From Halolamina sp. CBA1230 (lineage in GTDB: Archaea > Halobacteriota > Halobacteria > Halobacteriales > Haloferacaceae): 64,000 nt of DNA. The position numbers and the translations under genes were made by a program. Numbering within the stretch: position 1 is the first letter of the stretch; the number at the start of each line of letters is the position of its first letter. A model generated the notes under the pieces. The model did no database searches. It was not told the DNA's origin and saw only the letters and a program-made list of their open reading frames with translations. Below, piece after piece: positions 30,805-40,173 of this stretch. The stretch is taken from positions 930,001 through 994,000 of the forward strand of contig NZ_CP054587.1 of NCBI RefSeq assembly GCF_002025255.2. Direction: 5' to 3'.

Positions 30805-31837
30805 GCTGCTGGACGCCCTGCCGGCGGATCACGCCGACGTTGTTGGCGACGTTCTCGGTCAGCACGCGGAACGCGTCGGCGGTCTCGCCCTCCCGCAGCA
30901 CGACCGGCCTCCCCTCGTCGCCGCCCTCGCGGATCTCGGGGTCCAGCGGGATCCCGCCGAGGAACGGCAGGTCGTTCTCGTCGGCCAGCGAGCGACCGCC
31001 GCCCTCGCCGAATATCTCGTGCTCGTTCCCACAGTCCGGACAGCGGAACGAGGACATGTTCTCGGCGATCCCCAGCACCGGCGTCTCGTGCTTGCCGAAC
31101 ATCCGCAGCCCCTTGCGGGCGTCGTCGACCGCCACCTCCTGTGGCGTCGTGACGACGACGGCACCCGTCAGCGGCAGCGTCTGGAGGATCGTCAGCTGGG
31201 TGTCGCCCGTCCCCGGCGGCAGGTCGAGCACCATGTAGTCGAGTTCGCCCCACTCCACGTCCTCGACCAGCTGCGTGAGGAGCTTGTGGACCATCGGGCC
31301 CCGCCAGATCACGGGGTCGTCCTCGCCCGAGAGGAAGGCCATCGACATCAGCTTCACGCCGAACTTCTCGGGCGGGATGATCGTGTCGTCGTCGGTCGCC
31401 CGCGGCGCCTCGTCGGCGTCGAGCATCCGCGGCACGTTCGGCCCGTACACGTCGGCGTCGAACAGCCCTACCTCGGCGCCGAGTTTCGAGAGGCCGGCGG
31501 CGATGTTGACCGCCATCGTCGACTTGCCGACGCCACCTTTCCCGGAGGCGACGGCGATGATGTTCTTCACGCCCGGCAGCACCTGATCCTCGCCCTCCTG
31601 GTCGTCGGGGATGCTGGCCGAGAGCTCCACCTCCATCCCGGCGTCCTGCAGTTTCTCCCGGACCTCCGCCGCGATGGCGGACTCGTGAGGCGCGTAGGGC
31701 GCCCCGAGCGCGAGCGAGACCCTCGCGGTCCCGTCCTCGACCTCGATGGCGTTGACCAGTCCCAGCGACACCAGGTCGTCGCCGAGGGAGGGGTCCTCGA
31801 CCTCCGCGAGCAGGTCGCGTACGGCGGCTTCGTCCAT
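30794..31837 (-). CDS. Mrp/Nbp35-type Fe-S cluster carrier ATPase
   Basis: The product has 347 residues. Residues 1-80 are a MIP18/FeoA-like N-terminal domain (VRDLLAEVEDPSLGDDLVSLGLV). VASGKGGVGKSTMAVNIA (about 96-113) is the deviant Walker A motif with both lysines, and LDYMVLDLPPGTGD is the Walker B/switch. CPDCGNEHEIFG is the C-x2-C pair that holds the bridging 4Fe-4S cluster between subunits. It delivers Fe-S clusters to apoproteins. It is divergent from moaA, itself an Fe-S enzyme, with a 170-base shared promoter region. Confidence 0.93.
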   Translation of the reverse strand: MDEAAVRDLLAEVEDPSLGDDLVSLGLVNAIEVEDGTARVSLALGAPYAPHESAIAAEVREKLQDAGMEVELSASIPDDQEGEDQVLPGVKNIIAVASGKGGVGKSTMAVNIAAGLSKLGAEVGLFDADVYGPNVPRMLDADEAPRATDDDTIIPPEKFGVKLMSMAFLSGEDDPVIWRGPMVHKLLTQLVEDVEWGELDYMVLDLPPGTGDTQLTILQTLPLTGAVVVTTPQEVAVDDARKGLRMFGKHETPVLGIAENMSSFRCPDCGNEHEIFGEGGGRSLADENDLPFLGGIPLDPEIREGGDEGRPVVLREGETADAFRVLTENVANNVGVIRRQGVQQHGW

Positions 31838-32007
31838 AGCTGAAGGTGGCGCGTTCCGCTAATGAGGGTTTTGAAGCCGGCTCCCTCGAACGGGGCCGGT
31901 TTCGTGCCCATCGATACCGTCTCGACCGCGGGTACGAAACCTCGAACGGTTACATTTCGGGTGATACCACCCGGAGGCTTAAGCCCGTCCGGACGAACCA
32001 TAAGCCA

Positions 32008-33039
32008 ATGCCGCTCTCGGACGAGTTCGGCCGCGAGGTGACGGGCGTACGGGTCTCGCTCACCGACCGGTGTAACTTCGACTGCGTCTACTGTCACAAC
32101 GAGGGGTTGGGGGACACCCGGGGGCCGATGGAGCCGGGCGACGACGAGATGGGGACCGACGACGTGGTCCGCTTCCTCGACGTCGTGTCGGAGTACGGCG
32201 TCGACTCGGTGAAGCTCACCGGCGGCGAGCCGATGCTCCGACAGGATCTGGAGGAGATCATCCGCCGCGCGCCCGACGAGATGGAGGTGTCGATGACCAC
32301 CAACGGGACGTTCCTCCCCGGCCGCGCCGAGGAGCTGAAAGAGGCGGGGCTCGACCGCGTGAACGTCTCCCAGGACGCGCTCGACCCCGACGAGTTCGCC
32401 GAGATCACGAAATCCGGCGCCTACGAGAAGGTGATGGAGGGCGTCCAGGCCGCCGTCGACGCCGACCTCGCGCCGGTGAAGCTCAACATGGTCGTGTTCG
32501 AGCACACCGCCGGCTACGTCGAGGGGATGGTCGACCACGTCGCCGAGAACGAGGGGCTCCAGCTCCAGCTGATCGAGTACATGCCCGAACTCACGGGCAA
32601 GCCGGAGTGGAACATCGACATCGGGCGCGTCCACGACTGGCTGGAGGACATTTCCGACCACGTCGAGCACCGCGAGATGCACGACCGCAAGCGCTACTAC
32701 GTCAACCCCGAGGCGGCCGAATCCGTCGCCGCCACCCCCGAGCCGGCCGAGCTCGACGAGTTCCAGGGCGGGATGGTCGAGATCGTCGACCCCGTCGAGA
32801 ACGAGGAGTTCTGTGCCAACTGCGGCCGGGTCCGCGTGACCCACGAGGGGTACCTGAAGGGCTGTCTCAACCGCAACGACGACCTGAAGTCGATGGGCGA
32901 GATGAGCCGCGCGGAGATCCGCGAGACGTTCGAGGCGGTCGTCGCCGACCGCGTCCCCTACTACGGCGAGTACCTCGTCGAGAACGACCGCGGCGAGTAC
33001 GAGATCAACGAGAAGTACATCAGCGGCGCCGCGGACTGA
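32008..33039 (+). CDS. moaA: GTP 3',8-cyclase MoaA (molybdenum cofactor biosynthesis)
   Basis: The product has 343 residues from the ATG at 32008. [13 protein letters not shown] is the radical-SAM C-x3-C-x2-C motif, [10 protein letters not shown] the SAM-binding GGEP and MTTNGTFL the next strand. The C-terminal cluster ligands are [20 protein letters not shown]. It opens GTP to 3',8-cyclo-GTP, the first step to molybdopterin. The family usually ends GG; this protein ends with YISGAAD, so the terminal GG is not evident. CTTAAGCC at about 31978 is a TATA-like box. Longer in-frame starts read through the divergent promoter. Confidence 0.9.
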   Translation: MPLSDEFGREVTGVRVSLTDRCNFDCVYCHNEGLGDTRGPMEPGDDEMGTDDVVRFLDVVSEYGVDSVKLTGGEPMLRQDLEEIIRRAPDEMEVSMTTNGTFLPGRAEELKEAGLDRVNVSQDALDPDEFAEITKSGAYEKVMEGVQAAVDADLAPVKLNMVVFEHTAGYVEGMVDHVAENEGLQLQLIEYMPELTGKPEWNIDIGRVHDWLEDISDHVEHREMHDRKRYYVNPEAAESVAATPEPAELDEFQGGMVEIVDPVENEEFCANCGRVRVTHEGYLKGCLNRNDDLKSMGEMSRAEIRETFEAVVADRVPYYGEYLVENDRGEYEINEKYISGAAD

Positions 33040-33048
33040 AACCGATCG

Positions 33049-33306
33049 CTACGTCTCCGAGTCGTCGTCGGCCACCTCGGCGATCTCCGCGGCCACATCC
33101 TCGACGTGCTGTTTGTGCGCCGCCGACGTTCCGGCGTCCTGGGCGGCCTCGAGTTGGTCGTCGACCACGGCGTTCTGCTGCGGCCCCCACTTCTCGGGCG
33201 GTTCGGACTGGATGTACGCCACCCACCGCTTGATCGCCGCGATGCGCTGCTCGCGGTTCCGTTCGTGTTTCGCGTGCAGGCCGTCAGGCTCGTTCGAGTC
33301 GGTCAT
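33049..33306 (-). CDS. Small helical partner of the nucleotidyltransferase
   Basis: The product has 85 residues: LHAKHERNREQRIAAIKRWVAYIQSEPPEKWGPQQNAVVDDQLEAAQDAGTSAAHKQHVEDVAAEIAEVADDD. It is helical, charged and without cysteines. Its ATG (33304-33306) lies within the last codons of the upstream nucleotidyltransferase gene (23-base overlap), so the two are translationally linked. A small helical partner encoded with an NTase-fold protein is the layout of MNT/HEPN-type and AbiE-like toxin-antitoxin pairs, but no R-x4-6-H HEPN motif is visible. Confidence 0.65.
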   Translation of the reverse strand: MTDSNEPDGLHAKHERNREQRIAAIKRWVAYIQSEPPEKWGPQQNAVVDDQLEAAQDAGTSAAHKQHVEDVAAEIAEVADDDSET

Positions 33307-33886
33307 ACTCGTCTTCGACTCCGAGTCGACGTACCCACTCTTCGAGCCGAGAAACACTAAGGCTTTGCTCGAACAGCGTGTAGAGGTGGACGGCGTCTTC
33401 GAGATCCTTCTGTGCCCCGAGATGCAGCTTGTAGGCGATCTGGAGCTCCAGCGGACCGATCGGGATCTCGTGACCGCCGATCCGTGCCGTGATCGCGTTC
33501 TCGAGGGAAGCACGGTCGAACTCGTCCCGGACGAACTTCAGTTCGATATGGGGCGTGACCTGATCCTCCGGCGCCACCCAGACGTGGTCGCCGTGTGAGA
33601 GCATCTCGTACGTCGACGATAGCGGCATCGCTGCACCCCAGAACCCCTCCTCGTCGAGTCTCGTCGCTAACTGATCGGCCGTCGCCTCGTCGATTCGCTC
33701 GATGAGGACGTCGACGTCTTCGGTCGACCGAGCACGGCCCGCGAGGATCGAGACGTACCCCGCGACGAAGACGTGGGTAACGCCCATATCGTCGAGGATC
33801 TCGGAGAACTCGATCGCCAGTTCGTCGAGTCGGTTCGGCTCGCGACCGACGAACAGGGTTTCGTCCCGAAGCTCGATGCCGCCCAT
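33284..33886 (-). CDS. Nucleotidyltransferase-fold protein (DUF6036/AbiEii-like)
   Basis: The product has 200 residues. THVFVAGYVSILAGRARSTEDVDVLIER holds the G-x-x-A-x-x-x-x-G..R.T.D.D pattern of minimal and AbiEii-like nucleotidyltransferases, with two of the catalytic Asp residues in EDVDVLI. HIELKFVRDEF could supply the third acid. IGPLELQIAYKLHLGAQKDLEDAVHLYTL is the helical substrate-binding part. These proteins add nucleotides to RNA or protein, often as toxins or antitoxins. It pairs with the overlapping helical gene at 33049-33306. Confidence 0.75.
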   Translation of the reverse strand: MGGIELRDETLFVGREPNRLDELAIEFSEILDDMGVTHVFVAGYVSILAGRARSTEDVDVLIERIDEATADQLATRLDEEGFWGAAMPLSSTYEMLSHGDHVWVAPEDQVTPHIELKFVRDEFDRASLENAITARIGGHEIPIGPLELQIAYKLHLGAQKDLEDAVHLYTLFEQSLSVSRLEEWVRRLGVEDEYDRLERA

Positions 33887-33978
33887 ACCAGCGACTCGTC
33901 TGTCGAGTGGATAAATCGGTCGGGGGAGTGAGCGCCCTTCGGTCCCGATCTACTGCCAACGACGCCGAAGTTGGAGGG

Positions 33979-34164
33979 TCAGCGTAGCGACCAGCCACCC
34001 AACATCGATCCGTACCGCTCGACCAGCGTCGACGCCAGCCGCCGCTCGACCGGAGTGAACCCCAGCGTCTTCAGCGTCGCGGCGAACGCGATCAGCCCAA
34101 CCAGTGTTCCGGGCACCGCGGCGGCGACGACGCCGACGAGCACCAGCGACGTGTGGTGTGCCAC
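33979..34164 (-). CDS. Small membrane protein
   Basis: The frame gives 61 residues from a GTG start: SLVLVGVVAAAVPGTLVGLIAFAATL forms one long or two short transmembrane segments, followed by TPVERRLASTLVERYGSMLGGWSLR. Its codon composition matches the neighbours. It is divergent from 34204 with 39 bases between. The family is unknown and coding is likely but not certain. Confidence 0.5.
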   Translation of the reverse strand: MAHHTSLVLVGVVAAAVPGTLVGLIAFAATLKTLGFTPVERRLASTLVERYGSMLGGWSLR

Positions 34165-34203
34165 CGAAGGTAGCTTGATGGATGGCCGGCACTACCTTCG
34201 CCT

Positions 34204-34464
34204 ATGCCCGACACCTGCGAGTTCCTGGAGCGCCGGACGGCCGGCGACGACGGCGAGGCGTTCGACGAGGCGCGGCCGTACTGCACCGCCGTCGACGCGT
34301 TCGTCCAGCCGATGCGGGCGGACGTCTGTGCGAAACGCTACGGCCTCGACCCCGAGACCGACTGCGAGTTCTACCGCGAGGCGAAGGATCTCGGGTCGAT
34401 AACTGGGTTCGACGGCGTGGACAGCGAGGACGGAGATACAGCGACGGAGGGGGCCGACTCGTGA
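34204..34464 (+). CDS. Small cysteine-containing protein before the BKACE gene
   Basis: The product has 86 residues: MPDTCEFLERRTAGDDGEAFDEARPYCTAVDAFVQPMRADVCAKRYGLDPETDCEFYREAKDL. Four cysteines (C5, C27, C42, C54) could bind a metal or Fe-S cluster. The stop overlaps the GTG of the next gene by four bases (GTGA), so it is coupled to it. No named family comes to mind. Confidence 0.7.
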   Translation: MPDTCEFLERRTAGDDGEAFDEARPYCTAVDAFVQPMRADVCAKRYGLDPETDCEFYREAKDLGSITGFDGVDSEDGDTATEGADS

Positions 34465-35297
34465 GCTACGACGACTACCGCGACGGGAAGCCGCTGATCG
34501 TCACCGCGGCGCTGACGGGCGGCGTCCACGGGAAGGAGGCCAACCCCAACGTCCCCGAGACGCCCGCGGAGGTGGCGGAGGCCGCGGCGGCCGCGGAGGA
34601 AGCGGGCGCGAGCATCCTCCACCTCCACGCCCGCGAGGACTCCGGGGAGCGCGCGTTCTCGACCGAGCGGTTCCAGGAGCTCACCGACGCGGTCCGCGAG
34701 GCGACCGACGACGTGGTGATCCAGCACTCCACCGGCGGGACGGCGGCGCCCGACGCGCTCCGGGCCGAACCGCTTCGGACCGACCCCGCGCCGGAGATGG
34801 CGTCGCTGGACATGGGACCGCTCAATCGCTACCAACACCTCACCAGCGAGAACACCCGGGCGCTCGTCGACGCGCTCCACGAGGAGATGCAGGCCCGCGG
34901 GATCAAGCCCGAACTGGAGGTGTTCAACGGCGGCCACCTCAACGAGTCGCTGCGGATCTGGGACGACCTCGACGAGCCGCCGTACGTCAACCTCGTGTTC
35001 GGCGGCGGGACGACGACGATACCCAGCCCGCGGAACCTGCTGAACATGGTCGAGAACGTCCCCGACGGAGCGGAGTTCAACGTTCTCGCGTTCGGCCCGC
35101 ACCAGCTCCCGCTGACGACGATGGGGATTCTTCTCGGTGGGCACGTCCGGGTGGGGCTGGAGGACAACCTCTACTACAGGAAAGGCGAGCAGGCCGAGAG
35201 CAACGCGCAGTTGGTCGAGCGCACCGTCCGGATCGCCGAGGAGCTCGGGCGGCCCGTGGCGTCGACGGCGGAGGCGCGGGAGATACTGGGACTGTAG
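34461..35297 (+). CDS. BKACE-family (beta-keto acid cleavage) enzyme
   Basis: The product has 278 residues from a GTG at 34461. LIVTAALTGGVHGKEANPNVPETPAEVAEAA is the family opening, and ILHLHAREDSG carries the zinc-binding HxH. HSTGG, NGGHLNESL and LVFGGGTTTIPSPRNLLNMV follow, and GHVRVGLEDNLYYRKGE is the C-terminal signature. The enzymes cleave a beta-keto acid with acetyl-CoA (the type member degrades 3-keto-5-aminohexanoate). The substrate cannot be read from sequence. The start is fixed by the GTGA overlap with the small Cys protein. Confidence 0.88.
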   Translation: MSYDDYRDGKPLIVTAALTGGVHGKEANPNVPETPAEVAEAAAAAEEAGASILHLHAREDSGERAFSTERFQELTDAVREATDDVVIQHSTGGTAAPDALRAEPLRTDPAPEMASLDMGPLNRYQHLTSENTRALVDALHEEMQARGIKPELEVFNGGHLNESLRIWDDLDEPPYVNLVFGGGTTTIPSPRNLLNMVENVPDGAEFNVLAFGPHQLPLTTMGILLGGHVRVGLEDNLYYRKGEQAESNAQLVERTVRIAEELGRPVASTAEAREILGL

Positions 35298-35343
35298 CGA
35301 CGGAAAGAAAACACTTTCCGGCCGACGGCTGTGGGGCGAAAGG

Positions 35344-35844
35344 ATGGACGAACAGCGGGTACTTCGGCTCGGAACGCTTGCGCTCGCGCCGTTGGGGTTG
35401 CTGTTGGTCGCTCTGGGACTGGTGGTGGGCAACACCGTAATGGCAGGGGTAGGTGTCGGGGTGACTGTTCTCGGCGGCGTACTCTCCGTGGTGTTTCGTC
35501 GGGCCGACTTCGATCCGGCGTCGCTGGGTCGGGGCGGACGGGCAACGACGCACGCCCTCACGACCTCAGGGCTGTTCGGTTGTCTCGCATACCTGTTCGG
35601 GTCGGGCCCGATACTGATCGTCCCGCCCATCGGCGCAGCCGCTGTGGGAACCCTACTCGGACTCCTCACCGTCGCGGTCCAGTCGTGGCTGTTCGGCCGC
35701 GACCCGCTCGGCCGCGTAATCCCCCTCCCGACGGCCGTGTCGTTCGTCGCGCTCCTGTTGGTCCTCCCCGCGGCGTGTCTCTCCTACGCCGTGGTCACCG
35801 TCGTCGGTGGAACGGTTGCCGTCGGCTGGCAGGCCGTCAAGTGA
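35344..35844 (+). CDS. Integral membrane protein
   Basis: The product has 166 residues and about five transmembrane segments (LALAPLGLLLVALGLVVGNTV, GVGVGVTVLGGVLSVVF, LTTSGLFGCLAYLFGSGPILIV, PIGAAAVGTLLGLLTVAVQSWLF, TAVSFVALLLVLPAACLSYAVVTVVGGTV). There are no catalytic motifs or known family. The ATG at 35344 is taken because the longer frame overlaps the BKACE gene. It lies before tRNA-Ser. Confidence 0.65.
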   Translation: MDEQRVLRLGTLALAPLGLLLVALGLVVGNTVMAGVGVGVTVLGGVLSVVFRRADFDPASLGRGGRATTHALTTSGLFGCLAYLFGSGPILIVPPIGAAAVGTLLGLLTVAVQSWLFGRDPLGRVIPLPTAVSFVALLLVLPAACLSYAVVTVVGGTVAVGWQAVK

Positions 35845-36012
35845 TCGACGGCGCGAACAGCGGTCCGACGCCGGCCCCGATGTTCCGCTCTCACACACCC
35901 ACCCGGGTTCCGTGATGTTTAAGTGTACACTCCCGGAATCGGTGTATGTAGTGAACTGTAGGGGCGCGGCGTCCCGAGTCCGACGACGTCGGGCGACGAT
36001 ACCAGCACGCGG

Positions 36013-36097
36013 GTTGCGGTAGCCTAGCCTGGCCCAAGGCGCAGGGTTGCTAACTCTGTGGCGCACAGCCTCCGGGGTTCAAATCCCCGCCGCAACG
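36013..36097 (+). tRNA. tRNA-Ser(GCU)
   Basis: GTTGCGG pairs with CCGCAAC as the acceptor stem, with G as discriminator. CAGGG-TTGCTAA-CTCTG is the anticodon arm with GCT. A long variable arm (TGGCGCACAGCCTCC) marks class II, and GGGGTTCAAATCCCC is the T arm. It sits 22 bases before rps13 and may share its transcript. Confidence 0.96.
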
Positions 36098-36119
36098 CTC
36101 GCACCGACACCAACCAGAT

Positions 36120-36635
36120 ATGAGTGCAGAAGAACCAGCGGACGGCGAGACGGAGGGGGACGAGGACCTCCAGTACTTCGTCCGGATCGGGCAGTCCGAC
36201 CTGGACGGGACCAAATCCGTCGAGCGGTCCCTCAGCGAACTCAAAGGCATCGGCAAGCGCATGGCGCGCATCGTCGCCGACGAGGCCGAAGTCGATCGGC
36301 AGGCGACGTTCGGACGCCTCGACGAGGACGAGATCGACGACGTCGTCGACGTCGTCGAGAACCTCGGCGATCACGTCCCCGAGTGGATGGCAAACCGGCA
36401 GAAGGACTTCTTCACCGGCGAGACCACCCACGAGACCGGGGGCGACCTCGAGGAGTCCCGGCGCCACGACATCAACCGCATGAAGATGATCAGCTCCTAC
36501 AAGGGCGTCCGCCACGAGCGCGGGCAGAAGGTCCGCGGACAGCGGACCAAGTCCACGGGTCGAACCGAGGGGACCATCGGGGTCAACATCGAGGAGATCC
36601 GCGAGGAGATGGAAGAGGAAGGTGAAGAAGAATGA
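36120..36635 (+). CDS. rps13: 30S ribosomal protein S13 (uS13)
   Basis: The product has 171 residues. [33 protein letters not shown] is the uS13 core, and the later [32 protein letters not shown] is the rRNA-binding tail. An acidic N-terminal extension (about 20 residues) and acidic C-terminus are typical of halophiles. It is the first gene of the conserved archaeal rps13-rps4-rps11-rpoD operon; its stop overlaps the rps4 start (ATGA). Confidence 0.96.
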   Translation: MSAEEPADGETEGDEDLQYFVRIGQSDLDGTKSVERSLSELKGIGKRMARIVADEAEVDRQATFGRLDEDEIDDVVDVVENLGDHVPEWMANRQKDFFTGETTHETGGDLEESRRHDINRMKMISSYKGVRHERGQKVRGQRTKSTGRTEGTIGVNIEEIREEMEEEGEEE

Positions 36636-37162
36636 CGACCGGCAACGCGACTAAACGCTACGAGACGCCGAACCACCCGTTCCAGGGCGAGCGTATCGCC
36701 GAGGAGGCCGGGCTGGTCGACCGCTACGGGCTCGAGAGCAAGGAGGAGCTCTGGCGCGCGCAGTCGCGCCTCCGCGACTTCCGTCGCGAGGCCCGACGGC
36801 TGCTCGGCGCCGCCCAGGGTGACGTCGAGGCCGCAAACGCGCGCGGCGAGGAGTTCGTCGCCCGGCTCCGGAAGATCGGCATCCTCAACGAGAACGACGA
36901 CATCACCGAGGTGCTGAGCCTCGACGAGACCGACGTGCTGGAGCGCCGCCTCCAGACCGTCGTCTACCGGCAGGGGCTGGCGTCGACGCCCCAGCAGGCT
37001 CGGCAGTTCCTCGTCCACGGCCACGTCACCGTCGACGGCGCTCGGGTCACCGAGCCCTCGAAGTTCGTGACCGTCAGCGAGGAGGACGCGATCGAGTTCG
37101 ACGAGAACTCGGTGCTGTCCGACGAACTCCACCCCGCACGCGCGGAGGGTCAAGACGAATGA
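36632..37162 (+). CDS. rps4: 30S ribosomal protein S4 (uS4)
   Basis: The product has 176 residues. [31 protein letters not shown] is the archaeal opening. [44 protein letters not shown] is the S4 RNA-binding domain. It is a primary 16S rRNA-binding assembly protein. It overlaps its neighbours on both sides by four bases. Confidence 0.96.
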   Translation: MTTGNATKRYETPNHPFQGERIAEEAGLVDRYGLESKEELWRAQSRLRDFRREARRLLGAAQGDVEAANARGEEFVARLRKIGILNENDDITEVLSLDETDVLERRLQTVVYRQGLASTPQQARQFLVHGHVTVDGARVTEPSKFVTVSEEDAIEFDENSVLSDELHPARAEGQDE

Positions 37163-37563
37163 GCCAGAGCGAGTCCACAGCCGCTGACGACGAGAAGTGG
37201 GGCATCGCACACGTGTTCGCGTCGTTCAACAACACGCTGATCACGGTGACCGACGCCACCGGCGCGGAGACGGTCGCGAAATCCTCCGGTGGGACGGTCG
37301 TGAAGCAGAACCGCGACGAGGCGTCCCCCTACGCGGCCATGCAGATGGCCGAGGCGGTCGTCGACGACGTGAAGGCCGCCGGCATCGGCGGCGTCCACGT
37401 CCGCGTCCGCGGCCCGGGCGGCAACGACACGAAATCCCCCGGCCCCGGTGCACAGGCGACGATCCGTGCGCTCGCCCGTGCGGGTCTGGAGATCGGTCGA
37501 ATCGAGGACGTCACTCCGCTCCCCCACGACGGGACGCGCGCACCCAAGAAGAACCGACTGTAA
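37159..37563 (+). CDS. rps11: 30S ribosomal protein S11 (uS11)
   Basis: The product has 134 residues. [32 protein letters not shown] and [46 protein letters not shown] are the standard uS11 sequence lining the platform near the mRNA exit. The C-terminus [13 protein letters not shown] is complete. The gene lies between rps4 and rpoD. Confidence 0.96.
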   Translation: MSQSESTAADDEKWGIAHVFASFNNTLITVTDATGAETVAKSSGGTVVKQNRDEASPYAAMQMAEAVVDDVKAAGIGGVHVRVRGPGGNDTKSPGPGAQATIRALARAGLEIGRIEDVTPLPHDGTRAPKKNRL

Positions 37564-37566
37564 CAC

Positions 37567-38328
37567 ATGGCAGACGAATTCGACGTCGAGTTCATCCGAG
37601 GCGACGATCGCGAGGCGCGGATCCTCGTGCGCGGTCTCACCCCGGCCTTCGCCAACGGGCTGCGCCGGGCGATGATCGCGGACGTGCCCACGCTGAGCAT
37701 CGACACCCTCCACGTCGTGGAGAACTCCTCGGTGATGTTCGACGAGATGATCGGGCTCCGACTGGGCCTCGTCCCGCTGACGACGCCCGACGACTTCGAG
37801 TACGGTGATACCGTCACCCTCGCGCTCGACGTCGAGGGGCCGGACACGGCGTACTCCGGGGACATCGAGTCCTCGGATCCCGACGTCAAGCCCGCCGACG
37901 AGGACATCCCGATCATCCAGCTGAACGAGAACCCCAGCGGCGAGAACCAGCGCATCGAGCTGGAGGCCGAGGCCGTCCTCGACGACGGCAAGAGCCACGC
38001 CAAGCAGTCGGGCGGCGTCGCGGTCGGCTACCGCCACCTGCGAACGGTGTCGGTCGTCGGCGACCGCGGCGAGTTCGACGAGGAGGAGACGAACATCCTC
38101 CGTGGGGTCATCGAAACCGAGGACGGGGAGCTGATCCCCACCGACGAGTTCGATCACGACCTGACCGAGCGCTACCCCGGGAAGGAACTCGAAGTCGAGG
38201 ACGTCCCCGGGGCGTTCGTGTTCCACGTGGAGACGGACGGCTCGATGACGGTCGAAGAACTGGTGCTCCGCGGGATCGACTCGATCGAGTCGCGCGCGGA
38301 CGAACTGCAAGAGAAAGTCGCAGTCTGA
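37567..38328 (+). CDS. rpoD: DNA-directed RNA polymerase subunit D
   Basis: The product has 253 residues. [51 protein letters not shown] is the alpha-like dimerisation domain, which pairs with subunit L to start RNAP assembly. The inserted domain (about 90-180) keeps none of the four Fe-S cysteines found in some archaea, as is usual in haloarchaea. It follows rps11 by three bases. Confidence 0.95.
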   Translation: MADEFDVEFIRGDDREARILVRGLTPAFANGLRRAMIADVPTLSIDTLHVVENSSVMFDEMIGLRLGLVPLTTPDDFEYGDTVTLALDVEGPDTAYSGDIESSDPDVKPADEDIPIIQLNENPSGENQRIELEAEAVLDDGKSHAKQSGGVAVGYRHLRTVSVVGDRGEFDEEETNILRGVIETEDGELIPTDEFDHDLTERYPGKELEVEDVPGAFVFHVETDGSMTVEELVLRGIDSIESRADELQEKVAV

Positions 38329-38445
38329 TGGCCTGGAACCCACGACACCCCGACGCTAGCCCCCGATCCGGGAGCCCCGGCGCCGGCGAGTCGTGGGTGC
38401 GGACCGAAACCGCTTTGAAGGGCCATCCAGTATCCGAGAGTGCAG

Positions 38446-38530
38446 GCAGGGATAGCCAAGTCAGGCCAACGGCGCAGCGTTCAGGGCGCTGTCCTGTAGA
38501 GGTCCGCAGGTTCAAATCCTGCTCCCTGCA
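38446..38530 (+). tRNA. tRNA-Leu(CAG)
   Basis: GCAGGGA pairs with TCCCTGC, with A as discriminator. CAGCG-TTCAGGG-CGCTG is the anticodon arm with CAG in the loop. The variable arm (TCCTGTAGAGGTCC) is long, and GCAGGTTCAAATCCTGC is the T arm. It separates rpoD from rpl18e in the operon, a common archaeal arrangement. CCA is not encoded. Confidence 0.96.
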
Positions 38531-38604
38531 TTTCTCGGATCGATCGAACCGGAGAGCCCTGTACTCTCAGTTTTCGGAGGCAACTCCACTTCAGAGGTCA
38601 ATCC

Positions 38605-38961
38605 ATGAGTAGCAACAAGACGAACCCGAGACTAGGGAGCCTCATCGCCGAGCTCAAGTCGGTCTCCCGCGACGTCGGTGCCAACGTCTGGGCCGACGTG
38701 GCCGAACGACTTGAGAAGCCGCGCCGCACGCACGCAGAGGTCAACCTGGGCCGCATCGAGCGATACGCCCAGGAGGACGAGACGGTCGTCGTGCCCGGCA
38801 AGGTGCTCGGCAGCGGTGTGCTCCAGAAAGACGTCACCGTCGCCGCGGTCAACTTCTCCGGCACCGCCCGGAAGAAGATCGACCAGGTCGGCGAGGCGGT
38901 ACAGCTCGAACAGGCACTCGAAAACAACCCCGAAGGCAGCAACGTGCGGGTGATCCGATGA
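38605..38961 (+). CDS. rpl18e: 50S ribosomal protein L18e (eL18)
   Basis: The product has 118 residues. [51 protein letters not shown] and [32 protein letters not shown] are the L18e core (uL15-like fold). It ends NVRVIR and overlaps rpl13 by four bases. Confidence 0.95.
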   Translation: MSSNKTNPRLGSLIAELKSVSRDVGANVWADVAERLEKPRRTHAEVNLGRIERYAQEDETVVVPGKVLGSGVLQKDVTVAAVNFSGTARKKIDQVGEAVQLEQALENNPEGSNVRVIR

Positions 38962-39395
38962 GCGTCGCCGAGTGGGAGGCCGACCTCGTCGTCGACGCCC
39001 GCGACTGCATCATGGGTCGCGTCGCCAGCGAGATCGCCCAGCGCGCTCTCGACGGCGACCGCGTCGCCGTGATCAACGCCGAGCAGGCGGTGATCACCGG
39101 CAACGAGGAGGCCACGATGGAGACCTACCGCACGCGAGCGGAGCTGGGCTCCGACTCGGGGCCGTACTACCCCAAGCGCCCGGACCGCATCTTCAAGCGC
39201 TCCGTGCGCGGCATGCTGCCGTACAAGCAGGATCGCGGCCGCGAGGCCTTCGAGAGCATCCGCATCTACGTGGGCAACCCCCACGACCGCGACGGGGAGG
39301 TGCTCGAGGGCACCTCGCTCGACCGGCTCTCGAACATCAAGTTCACCACGCTCGGAAACATCTCCGAGACCCTCGGCGCCAACAAGACATGGTAA
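38958..39395 (+). CDS. rpl13: 50S ribosomal protein L13 (uL13)
   Basis: The product has 145 residues. [39 protein letters not shown] and [31 protein letters not shown] are the uL13 signature, ending [13 protein letters not shown]. The stop overlaps the rps9 start (ATGGTAA). It belongs to the rpl18e-rpl13-rps9-rpoN-rpoK unit. Confidence 0.96.
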   Translation: MSVAEWEADLVVDARDCIMGRVASEIAQRALDGDRVAVINAEQAVITGNEEATMETYRTRAELGSDSGPYYPKRPDRIFKRSVRGMLPYKQDRGREAFESIRIYVGNPHDRDGEVLEGTSLDRLSNIKFTTLGNISETLGANKTW

Positions 39396-39787
39396 CGAAC
39401 ACGTCCGGCAAGAAGAAGACGGCCGTCGCCCGCGCCACGGTGAGCGAGGGCGAGGGTCGCGTTCGCATCAACTCCCAGCCCGTCGAGCTGGTCGAACCGG
39501 AGCTCTCGCGGCTCAAGATGCTGGAGCCGTTCCGCATCGCCGGCGACGACCTCCGCTCGGAGATCGACATCGACGTGTCGGTCTCCGGCGGCGGGTTCGC
39601 GGGGCAGGCCGACGCCACCCGCACCGCCATCGCGCGCGGGCTGGTCCAGCACCTGCAGGACGCCGAACTCCGCGACGCGTACATGGAGTTCGACCGCTCG
39701 CTGCTGGTCAACGACTCCCGGCAGTCCGAACCGAAGAAGTGGGGCGGGCCCGGCGCGCGTGCTCGCTACCAGAAGTCCTACCGCTGA
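39389..39787 (+). CDS. rps9: 30S ribosomal protein S9 (uS9)
   Basis: The product has 132 residues from the ATG at 39389, which overlaps the end of rpl13 by seven bases. [29 protein letters not shown] and [23 protein letters not shown] are uS9. The C-terminus ([13 protein letters not shown]) is the basic tail that reaches the P-site tRNA. Confidence 0.96.
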   Translation: MVTNTSGKKKTAVARATVSEGEGRVRINSQPVELVEPELSRLKMLEPFRIAGDDLRSEIDIDVSVSGGGFAGQADATRTAIARGLVQHLQDAELRDAYMEFDRSLLVNDSRQSEPKKWGGPGARARYQKSYR

Positions 39788-39799
39788 GGTGATCCAACC

Positions 39800-39994
39800 A
39801 TGATGATACCCGTCCGGTGTTTCTCGTGTGGCAAAGTTATCGGGGAACACTGGGAGGAGTTCGAGGAACGAGCGCGTGACGGCGAGGAGGACCCCGCAGC
39901 GGTGCTCGACGACCTCGGCGTCGATCGGCACTGCTGCCGGCGCATGATGGTGAGCCACCGCGACCTGGTGGACGTCGTCTCCCCCTACCAATGA
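39800..39994 (+). CDS. rpoN: DNA-directed RNA polymerase subunit N
   Basis: The product has 64 residues. [12 protein letters not shown] and [12 protein letters not shown] supply the C-F-S-C and C-C zinc ligands of the Rpb10/RpoN zinc-bundle. It is a standard archaeal RNAP assembly subunit. Twelve bases separate it from rps9, and it overlaps rpoK by four. Confidence 0.95.
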   Translation: MMIPVRCFSCGKVIGEHWEEFEERARDGEEDPAAVLDDLGVDRHCCRRMMVSHRDLVDVVSPYQ

Positions 39995-40173
39995 GCACGG
40001 ACACGGAGTTCAACCGGTACGAGAAGGCCCGCATCATCGGCGCCCGAGCGCTGCAGCTGTCGTACGGCGCGCCGGTGCTGGTCGAGACCGACCGGACCGA
40101 GCCGTACCTCATCGCGGCACAGGAGTACGACGCCGGTGTCCTGCCGTTCACCGTTCGACGGGAGGGTAAATGA
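39991..40173 (+). CDS. rpoK: DNA-directed RNA polymerase subunit K (omega/Rpb6)
   Basis: The product has 60 residues. [26 protein letters not shown] and [20 protein letters not shown] are the conserved omega/Rpb6 fold ([15 protein letters not shown].mGAP). It overlaps both rpoN and eno by four bases. Confidence 0.95.
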   Translation: MSTDTEFNRYEKARIIGARALQLSYGAPVLVETDRTEPYLIAAQEYDAGVLPFTVRREGK

